This document shows, one piece after another, positions 53,941 to 62,960 of a stretch of 64,000 bases of DNA. Under the pieces are notes generated by a model. It ran no database searches. It was not told the origin of the DNA and worked only from the letters and a program-made list of their open reading frames with translations. Source of the stretch: Calditrichia bacterium (GTDB lineage Bacteria > Calditrichota > Calditrichia > RBG-13-44-9 > J075); NCBI GenBank assembly GCA_028284445.1, contig JANQRS010000020.1, positions 1 to 64,000 on the forward strand, in the 5' to 3' direction. Position 1 is the first letter of the stretch. The number at the start of each line of letters is the position of its first letter. The position numbers were made by a program, and so were the translations under genes.

Positions 53941-54025
53941 TTCCATCATTCCATCATTCCATCATTCCATCATTCCATCATTCCATCATTCCATCATTCC
54001 ATCATTCCATCATTCCATCATTCCA
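53941..54025. repeat. Octamer tandem repeat (TTCCATCA)n
   Basis: About 10.6 perfect copies. Upstream at about 53879-53906, three degenerate octamers in opposite sense (TGGAATGC, TGGAGTAA, TGGAATAT) form an opposed arm, separated by about 35 bp. Confidence 0.95.
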
Positions 54026-54099
54026 ACTGCCCGGAGTCTCGAACTAGGACGTCTGTCTGGAGAATCCGACTTCTCCCCATCCCAATTTTGTGCACAAAA

Positions 54100-54127
54100 A
54101 AGCCCGCATTGTTGCCAATGCGGGCTT
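54100..54127 (-). terminator. Rho-independent terminator, minus strand
   Basis: A perfect 12-bp stem, AAGCCCGCATTG/CAATGCGGGCTT, with loop TTGC; on the minus strand it is followed by TTTTTT. It ends the membrane-protein gene pair. Confidence 0.92.
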
Positions 54128-54152
54128 CGTCGTTCCTGATACGGTCCTGAAC

Positions 54153-54722
54153 TTAGGCGAATTTTCGCACCAGGCGTGTCAGGTTCGACGCGTTGTCCTC
54201 CCGTTCATTACGGTGGGTGAGGTTCCAGAATTTCATCCAGATACCAAGGGCAAACGCCACAAGAATGGAAATCTTGATCAATGATGCGTTTACCAACATA
54301 ACCCGTCCCGAATCGATCAGTGCAAATGGATCAAAAACCAGTGAAAACCAGGATGTTTGCACCAGAAAGAACAAGGCAAAAAAGAAGAGCCAAATTAGCC
54401 CGAGAATAACTTTGCGAAATGGGTGCAAAATCTTGATGACATTCCACCCGATCACGAAAGCTACGAAGACCCAGGCTAAGATGGCCTTCGCCTCCTCCCA
54501 TGCTGCGCCCGGAGACAAAGCAGCCACCTCAGCTTCCCCCCCGCTCTCCACTTCGGGGACAGGTCGGAATAATTCTCCAACTGGAAGTTCTTCGACTGCT
54601 TCAGGGACGCTCTCCGCAGGGATACTGTCTTTATCCTTCGGCAGATCCTTGGTTAGGAAATGGGTGCCAAAGGCAGAGACGATTGCAAAGAATAAGATAA
54701 CTATTGGCAAAAAGATCTTCAT
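54153..54722 (-). CDS. Four-TM membrane protein of unknown function
   Basis: The protein is 189 residues. There is a hydrophobic N-terminus (1-20), a Glu/Pro-rich extracytoplasmic segment (about 25-75), then three membrane segments (about 83-101 AWVFVAFVIGWNVIKIL, 106-126 VILGLIWLFFFALFFL and 147-165) and a basic tail. No family is recognised. It follows the 96-residue membrane protein gene by 45 bp, with GGGAGG before the ATG, and ends at a strong terminator. It may belong to the same transcription unit as the kinase/receiver pair further upstream, but a 267-bp gap intervenes. Confidence 0.8.
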   Translation of the reverse strand: MKIFLPIVILFFAIVSAFGTHFLTKDLPKDKDSIPAESVPEAVEELPVGELFRPVPEVESGGEAEVAALSPGAAWEEAKAILAWVFVAFVIGWNVIKILHPFRKVILGLIWLFFFALFFLVQTSWFSLVFDPFALIDSGRVMLVNASLIKISILVAFALGIWMKFWNLTHRNEREDNASNLTRLVRKFA

Positions 54723-54767
54723 GGTAAGTCCTCCCAGACTCGATTATTGTGTGTGCGAATTGAAAAA

Positions 54768-55058
54768 TCAATTCCGGCGCGAATACCTCAACCAACGCCG
54801 CAGCCAATAAAGCAGAATCAATGGCCCAAGAAATCCCAGTATAAAAGGCCAATGTTCCGCTGCTGCCAAAGCCAGTGTTGCAACAAACATCTCGAGTCCG
54901 ATATAACCCAGGTAATAGAGATGGACGATGAACAGTGCTGTCATCATCAAGGCAACAGTGCGAATCAATCGCTCGATCCAGTAAGGGCCGGACAGCGCGA
55001 CAACGATACCGACAAAGGCACCGGTGATGAGCCCATTTAATGAAAAGGCTGCTGGCAT
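54768..55058 (-). CDS. Small three-TM membrane protein
   Basis: The protein is 96 residues from ATG 55058, preceded by GGGAGG (4-nt spacer). The reading frame is open further upstream, but those residues lack any ribosome site and are not credible. Hydrophobic segments are at about 8-25 (GLITGAFVGIVVALSG), 33-52 (VALMMTALFIVHLYYLGYIG) and 55-84, with a basic end (WLRRWLRYSRRN) in the cytoplasm. No family is recognised. The size and layout resemble holin-like or toxin-like membrane effectors, but this is only a shape similarity. Confidence 0.72.
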   Translation of the reverse strand: MPAAFSLNGLITGAFVGIVVALSGPYWIERLIRTVALMMTALFIVHLYYLGYIGLEMFVATLALAAAEHWPFILGFLGPLILLYWLRRWLRYSRRN

Positions 55059-55325
55059 AAAACCTCCCTTGCTGATAGTGAGACATATGTGATTTAGACT
55101 GGTGGCCAAAAGACCTGCACAATAGAAAGAGGCACGGACTTTATAAAAACTGTAAAGAATTTCAAAAACCTGGTACTGCATTGTGGAGAGTAGAAAGGTG
55201 GGGACTATATTTTGAGTGACTAAGCCCCATACTGCAATAATGATAACAGTTACAGGGTTTTCTGGATGTATTTGCATAAATAGTGCAAGAAAATGCAAAA
55301 AAAGTAGCGATATAGGTGGGCTACA

Positions 55326-57770
55326 TCAGCTGCTGCTATCTCCCAGGCCAAATTGCCGGACAAAGTCGCGCATTTTTTGCAGCATTTGGAAGTTCTCTTT
55401 GCTCTGTATGAGCTTTTCGATTTCGGTGCGATGATTTTGCATGTAGTAATCGAATTCTACTGCAATATCGTAAAATTTGCGGTGATATTTGCTTTGGGAG
55501 GGCACGCTGATTTCGGAAATAGTATTGATTGTATTTCGGCAATCCCGAAATGATGCAATTGCTGCCGGTAATTTTGCAAAGATCGGATGACCTTTGTGAC
55601 GCTCAATATCAGAAATCTGCTCACTTAGAATGGCCTGAACAGTTTCAATAAGAAATTCATATTCCAATGCTGCTACATTCGGGAAAACACCCTTTAACCA
55701 GGATTTTTCTTCAGGGAAAAAGTGTCTAACCTGGATGACGTGCATATACTCGGCTTCCGCTGCGCCATTTTTGTTTTCACGGATTTCTTCACCAATCTGA
55801 ATTGCGGAGAAGCCAAGCAGTGAGTTAAAATAGCTCTTGGGTGCATTTGTGCGAAATCCAATAGGACCGCGTAAATCTTCCTGAAAACGCACGACTCTGT
55901 CCGGGCGCCTGAATTGATGATAAAGTACGATAAGTCGATGTATTAGCACGGTTCGTAACTTATCCACATCAAATTCTTTCAGGCCGACGTTCCAAAAAGT
56001 GTTCGGAATCTGACTGATATCTTGGTGATTTCGATAGCGATCCACGACCGAATACACTTCTTGCCAGATTTTTTCCCCGTCTGTGGAGGCCATGTGGTCG
56101 AAGTAGAAGTGAAGCAATCCATTGCGCCAGGGGCCCAGCTGAGGTCCCTGTAGATATTTTGCGCGCTCTTTTATTTGTTCCTGCAAGCGTTCTGCAATTT
56201 GACCAAATCCCCAATATTTAGGGAGATTGAAGCGCCGATCTTTGGTTAGGTAGCGAATAGAGCCATGGCTGGATGATCCCTGAACATAGGTTAATGCACG
56301 CCTGGAATATCCGGTGAGAACATTAATGGCGATATGCGGATACGGGTCAAGCTTTTCGATGAAATCAAATCCCATCATCGGTCGCCAAAAGCCATTTTCA
56401 TCCAGCAATTCCATATCGACGATAACTGCTGAGAATGATCGGGGTTTCGCAGTTATTGCTTTCCAGGCCAATTCTGCGCATTTAAAGGTCTCAACCTTGG
56501 CAAAATAAGTAGACAGGCCTTCAGACAATCTTTGACAAGTCAACTCATCGTCGTCAATGATGGCAATTTTGGAGGGACTTTGGCGAACTGTAACAACCTC
56601 CTTGTCCAGCGTCTCTTCATAGAGCGCCTGCATTTGTTCAATAAGCAGGCTGAGATGGATCGGCAGGCGTTCATTTTCACCATTTTCGATGATTTCCTGC
56701 AGTTGCTGAGTTGTCTTCATAATATCCGCATTGAGGATACCGGAAAATGAGCCCAATTTGCTCAGAATGGCGAGATTGTCTGCCGTTGAAGCATCCGCTC
56801 TCAAATATTGGATGTCATGTAACAGCTTATCTATGATGCCGCTTCGATTGATAAAATATTGGCGAATAACCTGCCATTTCGTTTTTGAGAACTGTGCTTC
56901 CTTGTATAACTTGGAGAAAGAAAAGCGCTGGCCAAATTGGGCATGCAAAAAAATCGGCACCATCAATTGCGCCAGAGGATTGTTCACAGTTAACAGGTCT
57001 TTGCGAGATAAGCGCGAAATAAAGAGGATGTTCAATTCATTCCGGCCGGCAACCAAATCACGGGCAATATTATAACCAAAAAACTGGCTGGCCTTCCGCT
57101 GCTCCCAGCAGAGTTCAGCGAGAATCAGCAGCTGTTTTTTGCCATGTATCGCGGCATGCATATGATCCTTTGCCAACACAATCTGACCGGTACCCGCTAT
57201 TTGGGCGAGTCGTTGTCCCGATTCATCATCGTTCCATAAAATAAGGGTGTCTGCCGGTAGCTGCCTCAAATACTTCGCTTCCAGATAGGCTGGTTTTCTG
57301 AGCTGATCTTCCAAATCCCAGTCAATACTAAAACAATTTCGCAAGTGCGTGAGAACATGGTTGTAAGCATTTCTCGAAGAGCGCTCGACAATATGATCGA
57401 TTAGGCGGTTTAAAGCCTGGTGGAAAATATCTGTATCTGTTCTGCTAAAGGTCAGGTAAGCAATATACTCTACCGGGAAAAACGTCTCAATATCGTACTG
57501 GAAATCCCTGGCAAAGCGGGAATTCTCATGCAAGGCAATATGTAGTTGACTGTACTCTATCAAGAGAATTTGCAGGCGTTCAAGAGTTGTTTTCCCAAGG
57601 TCCGTATCTTTTACCAGCAGCACATCCGGGTTCGTTTCAAGTGGCGAGAAACTAACCGCTTGAGGCGTGAGTGATGCAATGTCTTTTTCTGGATAAAGGT
57701 GGAAAAGCTGTGGGTATTTCTTTCGCAGTTGATCGGATGGAATCAAGACCACAATCAACGACTTTGTCAT
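55326..57770 (-). CDS. Large protein with internal response-regulator receiver domain
   Basis: The protein is 814 residues. Three parts can be seen. The N-terminal part (1-395) has no recognised domain; it is rich in Leu/Ile helices and starts with a strand-like MTKSLIVVLIP. The receiver (about 400-530) has the acidic triad D406-D408 (KIAIIDDDE), phospho-acceptor D452 (AVIVDMELLD), the Thr position in NVLTGYS and the Lys in YLTKDRR, so it should accept phosphate. The C-terminal part (540-814) is helical with no DNA-binding motif. A receiver in the middle of a long chain is unusual. It starts in a 4-bp ATGA overlap with the kinase gene, implying stoichiometric partners. Confidence 0.85.
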   Translation of the reverse strand: MTKSLIVVLIPSDQLRKKYPQLFHLYPEKDIASLTPQAVSFSPLETNPDVLLVKDTDLGKTTLERLQILLIEYSQLHIALHENSRFARDFQYDIETFFPVEYIAYLTFSRTDTDIFHQALNRLIDHIVERSSRNAYNHVLTHLRNCFSIDWDLEDQLRKPAYLEAKYLRQLPADTLILWNDDESGQRLAQIAGTGQIVLAKDHMHAAIHGKKQLLILAELCWEQRKASQFFGYNIARDLVAGRNELNILFISRLSRKDLLTVNNPLAQLMVPIFLHAQFGQRFSFSKLYKEAQFSKTKWQVIRQYFINRSGIIDKLLHDIQYLRADASTADNLAILSKLGSFSGILNADIMKTTQQLQEIIENGENERLPIHLSLLIEQMQALYEETLDKEVVTVRQSPSKIAIIDDDELTCQRLSEGLSTYFAKVETFKCAELAWKAITAKPRSFSAVIVDMELLDENGFWRPMMGFDFIEKLDPYPHIAINVLTGYSRRALTYVQGSSSHGSIRYLTKDRRFNLPKYWGFGQIAERLQEQIKERAKYLQGPQLGPWRNGLLHFYFDHMASTDGEKIWQEVYSVVDRYRNHQDISQIPNTFWNVGLKEFDVDKLRTVLIHRLIVLYHQFRRPDRVVRFQEDLRGPIGFRTNAPKSYFNSLLGFSAIQIGEEIRENKNGAAEAEYMHVIQVRHFFPEEKSWLKGVFPNVAALEYEFLIETVQAILSEQISDIERHKGHPIFAKLPAAIASFRDCRNTINTISEISVPSQSKYHRKFYDIAVEFDYYMQNHRTEIEKLIQSKENFQMLQKMRDFVRQFGLGDSSS

Positions 57771-60700
57771 ACAAGGGCCCTCCTGGATGCGAAGAGCACT
57801 TTCGTCAGGTGAAATTTGCTCCTTTCTTCGAACAGATAGCGAACGACCTGGCTGTATTGGATGAAACGCGTATTGAGTAGTCTGACTTCATTGGGCATCC
57901 CTCGCCCGGAAATGATGATAAAGTTGATATTGGGATAGGTCTTTTGATAATAGTTAACGGTTTCTTCCATTCCTTTCACGTCGTTTTGATAAAAGCGCTC
58001 CATGATGCCCAGGTGAACGACAAGCATACTGGTATCCGGGAGTTCTTTCTTTAGCCAAGAGCGCAAGATCTTACCGTCGAGATGCGGCAGGTCAAGATCC
58101 ACTTCGTCGCGCTCCGGAATAAATATGTTTTGAGCCTTCAGCAAAGTGCGGATTGGTAAGGGGTTTTTGCGATCAACATAATTGTCAGCCGCTTCCTGGA
58201 TGCGCTCATCGAGTACCACTATTTTGGATAGAGCACTTTCTATCAAATGACAGGCAAAATCCCTGGGAGCCTTGTGGTTTGATGAAATGTTTTCGATACT
58301 CAATCGCAGTGGCGTATCAAAGTTGACCTGCTCATGATAGAGGATGTGGCCACATTCGATCTTGTGATTTAACTGGGGGCCAAGCTGTGAGCGTATTTCG
58401 CCGTGCCGATCATAAACAACGTATTTCTTGAAGGGATCAAGCTCGTGAATAAAGTCCACTTTATGATGGGCTGTTGCCAATCCATTTAGCTGCCAGCTTC
58501 GGATGTCAGTGCCCTTTTCAAATCTCATCGCGAGGTGAACGTCTGGCTCCTGATCACGAATCCAGAATTGCCAGATATCACGATTAAATCGTTCTCCATC
58601 TTCAAGAGACAATTCCAACATTTCCTTTAGCTGACCAAGAGGGAGATGTGGAAAGGGTAAATCGGGTAATTCCCGGGTTGTGAGTATTCGGACGGGAAGG
58701 GCCGTCCGGTTCGCAGCAACCAATTCAAGCAATTTTTCATCGGGTTCAACAAGTATCACGAAGAAATGTTGAATATTGGAATTCAGCAATTGCTTGAAGT
58801 ATCGCACCTTCTGTATCGTCGATCCATACTTTTCAAGATTGCTACTATGAATCTGGCTATTGTCAAGATGCCCATTGTCGTCGATGATAAGAATGCTACG
58901 CGGTTGTGCCAGGTAAAAGCGGTAGCCGAGATTTCCATTAACATCTACTGCTTTCAAGAGGGTTGGCTTTCGATTGACATCCAGTAGGCTAGGGGAGATT
59001 CTTCGCAAGTAGGCTGCGCAAATTTTCATTTCAAGAACCCCCCAGCATTCCCGCCGAAGGTTGCCGTTGTTGTCGAGTATAGAATGGCGAATCCATTGAT
59101 TCAGATAATCAACCAATACCACTGGTCCGCCTGGAGATTTTACGTCGTTGCGCGCGTTTTGGAGATTATCAAATACCGTTATTTCGCTGAATCCGTCATA
59201 GCGATTGCTCTGCTTGATCTGGATGGTTATTTCCAGTTTACGATTGTTACGCCGGAAACCATGTTTTGCGCAGTTTCTAATGATATTTTCCAAAATGATG
59301 TAGAGGGCGTGCGTGCCGAGAAGCCCATTCGGGGAGGCAATGATCAGGTCATTCTCAATGTTTTCCAAGCTGATCTCGCGACCGTCTTTGAAACAGCGAA
59401 GCAAGATATTCTCCGAGCTAAGCCCTTCAATGCCACTCACATAATCCAGTAGTATCTTCTGCCATGCAAAGCCTTCTTCATCACGGCGGAGCGGCCTAAA
59501 ATAACCAATAACGTCCCTGTAAAAATTAAGCGATGTCGCCACTCCGGGGGTATTTGTAGAAAGATCTGCGATGAAGTCCTTACGGGTGCGTATGAACGAT
59601 AAAAAGGTGCCCATGCTCTGGGATTTAAAATGGCCGTTTGAGCTATAATTGATTTCTGAGCAGAGGCGGGAAAAGACATGCGATCCAAGATTGTGAGACT
59701 CATTGCGCGCCATCACAGCGGCAACGGCTGATTTACGGGAAACCAACAGCATATAACGACGATGGATAATGTCATCCAAAAGACGCGACAGGTCGCGAAA
59801 TCTCTTTTTGAGATAGGAATTCTGCGCGCTAAGCAATTCATCAGGGACGAAGCTTGGGATCGCCAGCATTAAGGAGGTGTTTCGATACTTATAAATCAGC
59901 TCATCGTCAATCATATGCCTGATTGCCGGCCTATCCAGAAGCTTGGATATTTTAATTTTACACGTACGATCAGCCACCGAAAAAACCTTGTCATTCGCTT
60001 TATCGACACCAAAGCGAATTCTACCCCAATGATAGAGGCTTTTGACGCGCGACTTCCAAAAAGCGATGGGGTCGGGGGTCTGACCATCGAGCGCGTATCC
60101 ATCAACGACTTCCTTATGATACCCATGTTTATATGCGTTACTTAAATTTCGCAACTGCGCCTTGCGCTCTTCAAAATAGTGGATGACTTTATCAATGTGC
60201 CTTTTGTCCTTCAGATACACGCCGAGATACCCGCGCAGGGCACTATGCTTCGGATCCAGGCCATCGTATACCGGAAAATAGACGTTGTAAATGTAGTCAT
60301 AATATTCGGAGGGCTTTAATCCCTGGATTTTCCCGACCCACTCCACATAAAAGCGCTTGAATTTACGGTACTCTGTATGAAAAAAATTGGGTGATACCTG
60401 GACAACTGGCGAGTTCCCTTCAATCTGTAAAGGAGGGAGGTCAGCTAGATCGCAGATCATATCTTTGCGGGAGATTGCCCGATAATAGGGCTTTTGATGC
60501 ATGCGGTGATAGTTGTGAATTCGCCCGATGTTAAAAGCATTTACCGGCACATGAAAACGAAAGGTCAGGTGAAAGATCGCGGCAATAAACTGACTTGGAT
60601 CGGAATGAGCGCCCTTCTTGATGACGTCTTTGTAATATTCACTGAATCTTGAGCGGCGACCGACATTTTGGCTGACAAGATCAATTAACTCGCGAAATAT

Positions 60701-60949
60701 ATGTTCGTTTTCAAGGATGTTTTCGAATTTGGTCTTATCGTAGCCGATAATCCAGCGGAACGATTCCTGGCCGTCAGGTTTCGTTCTCAAAAGGTTAAAA
60801 TCGAAGGGGGCAACATCATTAAGAGCAAGGCCTGTTAACTGAAGCATGTGCCGATATTGACAATCTAGTGCATCTGCGACCGCTGTGTAAGGACGAGGCT
60901 TCAGCGAGAATTGATTTAACAGCTCATCAAAATCGATGTCAAAGGACAT
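57767..60949 (-). CDS. Giant non-canonical histidine kinase with C-terminal pseudo-receiver
   Basis: The protein is 1060 residues from ATG 60949 (CGGAG upstream; a TTG at 60973 is less likely). Residues 1-390 are a sensor region of unknown type without membrane segments. A helical histidine box reads ARNESHNLGSHVFSRL (H419, H424), unlike HisKA, HWE or HisKA_3. The ATPase domain (about 530-685) keeps the N box (ILENIIRNCAKHG, 552-564), the Asp box as VFDNLQ and a glycine-poor lid ending WGVLEMKICAAYLR. Two receiver-like domains follow. The first begins ILIIDDNG (D690) and is degenerate. The last (about 910-1050) has IVVLDERI (D914) but VVHLG at the acceptor site (H979 region) and FIIISGRG. Likely cytoplasmic phosphorelay sensor. 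Confidence 0.82.
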   Translation of the reverse strand: MSFDIDFDELLNQFSLKPRPYTAVADALDCQYRHMLQLTGLALNDVAPFDFNLLRTKPDGQESFRWIIGYDKTKFENILENEHIFRELIDLVSQNVGRRSRFSEYYKDVIKKGAHSDPSQFIAAIFHLTFRFHVPVNAFNIGRIHNYHRMHQKPYYRAISRKDMICDLADLPPLQIEGNSPVVQVSPNFFHTEYRKFKRFYVEWVGKIQGLKPSEYYDYIYNVYFPVYDGLDPKHSALRGYLGVYLKDKRHIDKVIHYFEERKAQLRNLSNAYKHGYHKEVVDGYALDGQTPDPIAFWKSRVKSLYHWGRIRFGVDKANDKVFSVADRTCKIKISKLLDRPAIRHMIDDELIYKYRNTSLMLAIPSFVPDELLSAQNSYLKKRFRDLSRLLDDIIHRRYMLLVSRKSAVAAVMARNESHNLGSHVFSRLCSEINYSSNGHFKSQSMGTFLSFIRTRKDFIADLSTNTPGVATSLNFYRDVIGYFRPLRRDEEGFAWQKILLDYVSGIEGLSSENILLRCFKDGREISLENIENDLIIASPNGLLGTHALYIILENIIRNCAKHGFRRNNRKLEITIQIKQSNRYDGFSEITVFDNLQNARNDVKSPGGPVVLVDYLNQWIRHSILDNNGNLRRECWGVLEMKICAAYLRRISPSLLDVNRKPTLLKAVDVNGNLGYRFYLAQPRSILIIDDNGHLDNSQIHSSNLEKYGSTIQKVRYFKQLLNSNIQHFFVILVEPDEKLLELVAANRTALPVRILTTRELPDLPFPHLPLGQLKEMLELSLEDGERFNRDIWQFWIRDQEPDVHLAMRFEKGTDIRSWQLNGLATAHHKVDFIHELDPFKKYVVYDRHGEIRSQLGPQLNHKIECGHILYHEQVNFDTPLRLSIENISSNHKAPRDFACHLIESALSKIVVLDERIQEAADNYVDRKNPLPIRTLLKAQNIFIPERDEVDLDLPHLDGKILRSWLKKELPDTSMLVVHLGIMERFYQNDVKGMEETVNYYQKTYPNINFIIISGRGMPNEVRLLNTRFIQYSQVVRYLFEERSKFHLTKVLFASRRALV

Positions 60950-61163
60950 TCCGAACTCCGGATTGGTTAGCAACTACAAGGATTATTGTAACTTAGCTAA
61001 CGCAGTATAAAAGTATAAATAAGAAACCGGACAAAAAAAAGAGGTGGTATAACCAAGATTTAAGGTATATCAGGCAGGGTTTTCCGGAGTTTTCTGAATC
61101 GAGCGGGGCAATAAGAGAATAGAAATATAGTAGGGAGACATCTGAAATTTGTTCTCACCATAC

Positions 61164-61210
61164 ACACATCCCCGTGAATCCCCTTCGAAGGGGGAAGCAG
61201 GGGGATGTGT
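61164..61210. repeat. TTCGAA-centred palindromic repeat
   Basis: Arms CACATCCCCGTGAATCCCC and GGGGGAAGCAGGGGGATGTG around TTCGAA, next to the radical SAM gene stop at 61218. Same family as the 4419 element. The 60950-61217 gap holds nothing else. Confidence 0.88.
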
Positions 61211-61217
61211 ACGTCGA

Positions 61218-62297
61218 CTAGGTAAACTGTATCGTTGTATCTTCTTTCCAGCGCTTTATCCCGGCTTCATATAAAGCATGGTAGTCATAATCAACGGCTT
61301 TGATGCTGCCGATCATGCGCTCTTTGTATTGCCTTACATTGATAATGTCCTCAGCTCGGAGGTAATAGCCTTCTGGTGTCAGACGGATTGAGCGCCATAA
61401 TCCGGTGGGAATTCTGGCAGAGTTTATCTGGATGGTCAGGCCATTGTCAAAAGAACGATTCGCCGTGGCGATATCTGCCGTGGGATGCACCCAGCCCCGC
61501 TCAGCCATGATGTCTGTCAGCTCTGTCAACATGATGTCCAGTTCCATGGTAATCTTGACCGGTTTGTTAAAACTTAGATTTGCTAATGACGGTAAAATGT
61601 TGTCGGCAAAATCGATGTATTGTTTTCGCAGAATTCTGAGGGCTTCATCTGTGTAATAAAATGGTTTGTAAAAACCGATAGAATAGTTGGTGATATCGTA
61701 TCTGTTTTGATAGAATTCCAGAAAATTTGGCAAATCTTTGATATTGTTTTCGAATAAAGTGTGTATTGCCCAAATTGGATTTGGAAAGTGCTGTGTTAAC
61801 CATTTCAGGTTAGGAGCTAGCTGTTCATATGCACCGGCGCCTCGTACCGCATTATGTTGCTCAGGTAACCCGTCGATCGAAATATCAACGTAGTCAGGCG
61901 GTGTCTCGAGTAGTTTTTGGGTATGCTTGTGAAGCAATGTACCGTTGGTTATCATCCCGATTTGAGTATGTCCGTTCGGTCCTTGAATTGCATTTCGTTG
62001 CTTGACCGTTTGCAAGACTACATCCAGCGTTTTTGCGTTGAGGCATACTTCTTTCCCAACGAAGGTGATGACGCCCGGCGGTTTGTTCGCACCTAGAACA
62101 GACCGAAACCACTTAGACCAGTCGTTGGCCGTCATGTAAGGTTCAAATCGGTCCGTTTGCAGATAACAATGTTTGCAACTCAGGTTACAACTGTTGTTCA
62201 ATAAGACGCTGAATACTTCAATATGATCTGTCTCAAAAGGGTTCTTCGGCAATACCGGGAAAATTCCATTTGTACTACCGGCCATATAATTGGCCAT
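61218..62297 (-). CDS. Radical SAM protein without auxiliary cluster
   Basis: The protein is 359 residues from ATG 62297 (GGAGGT 4 nt upstream); ATG 62309 with GGGAGG is the alternative. The iron-sulfur motif CxxxCxxC is C37-C41-C44 (NSCNLSCKHCYL). The usual GGEP motif appears as FVGKEV. GMITNGTLL and VDISIDGLPEQHNAVRGAGAY match the maturase-like SAM-binding strands. The only other Cys is in EVCLN, so there is no SPASM or twitch cluster. The C-terminal half (about 230-359) has no recognised domain. Radical SAM enzymes of this style modify peptides or nucleotides. It shares strand with the kinase/receiver pair 267 bp downstream. Confidence 0.88.
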   Translation of the reverse strand: MANYMAGSTNGIFPVLPKNPFETDHIEVFSVLLNNSCNLSCKHCYLQTDRFEPYMTANDWSKWFRSVLGANKPPGVITFVGKEVCLNAKTLDVVLQTVKQRNAIQGPNGHTQIGMITNGTLLHKHTQKLLETPPDYVDISIDGLPEQHNAVRGAGAYEQLAPNLKWLTQHFPNPIWAIHTLFENNIKDLPNFLEFYQNRYDITNYSIGFYKPFYYTDEALRILRKQYIDFADNILPSLANLSFNKPVKITMELDIMLTELTDIMAERGWVHPTADIATANRSFDNGLTIQINSARIPTGLWRSIRLTPEGYYLRAEDIINVRQYKERMIGSIKAVDYDYHALYEAGIKRWKEDTTIQFT

Positions 62298-62960
62298 GAC
62301 GACCTCCATGTGCCACAGCCCTCCCGGCTTCCCAGCTTCCCGGCTTCTGCACGATTGTTAAGTAAAATAGTTAAACAGGTAGGTAGCAACCAGAAAGTCT
62401 GCGGCAATTGTGAAACAATTAACGCCGCAAATGAATCTCTGCCTGCTTGAGTAATATCAAATTTTTTGCATTAAAATACTTTTTTCGTCGAATATTCTGC
62501 GAAAAAATAGAATTTCTGATTGCAATAAGGGCAAAGAATGGGCAGAGGTTAGTGATTTGCTTCACGATTCTGGTTTTCGGTTTTATCTATAACTTCATTT
62601 ATATAGTGTCGAATGGGTGTTTGATCACTTTAGTTTGTGATCAAATTAACTTTCGTCGCCTCGACCTCTCCGAATTTATATTGATGAGGTTCATCGGGCT
62701 ATAAAACAAACTGCATCTTTGTTGTAGCAATTTCTATGACGGATCAAATCAACGAAATCCGATTATAATAGTATAGGCAGTAAAAACTTCTACAATTACC
62801 AACACGCAATTTCAAAAAATCCGCGTACGTGACCGTCACCAACCCACCGGGACTATTTTCTCTTAATTTGCTCACATCAGCCGCCGTCCTGTCGATACTT
62901 CTCATAATCCCGTGAAATGGCGGTGCGCCCTGCAGAACACTGTAACAACCGGATCAAATC
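62298..62960. other. AT-rich intergenic region without genes
   Basis: The 660-bp region between divergent genes is AT-rich at 62450-62830. It probably contains promoters for both sides. An 85-codon frame at 62447-62704 lacks a ribosome site and is not supported. No repeat family seen elsewhere in the window occurs here. Confidence 0.55.

Noticed and set aside
53878..54150. Open frame with repeated Ile-Pro-Ser-Phe-His-His peptides
   Set aside because: It is only a translation of the octamer repeat; there is no ribosome site or conserved domain.
55059..55298. Longer version of the small three-TM gene
   Set aside because: The strong GGGAGG ribosome site directly precedes ATG 55058; upstream codons have no initiation signal.
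62447..62704. 85-codon open frame upstream of the glycosyltransferase, as a possible radical SAM substrate
   Set aside because: It is AT-driven, lacks a ribosome site, reads like a random hydrophobic frame and lies on the opposite strand to the radical SAM gene.
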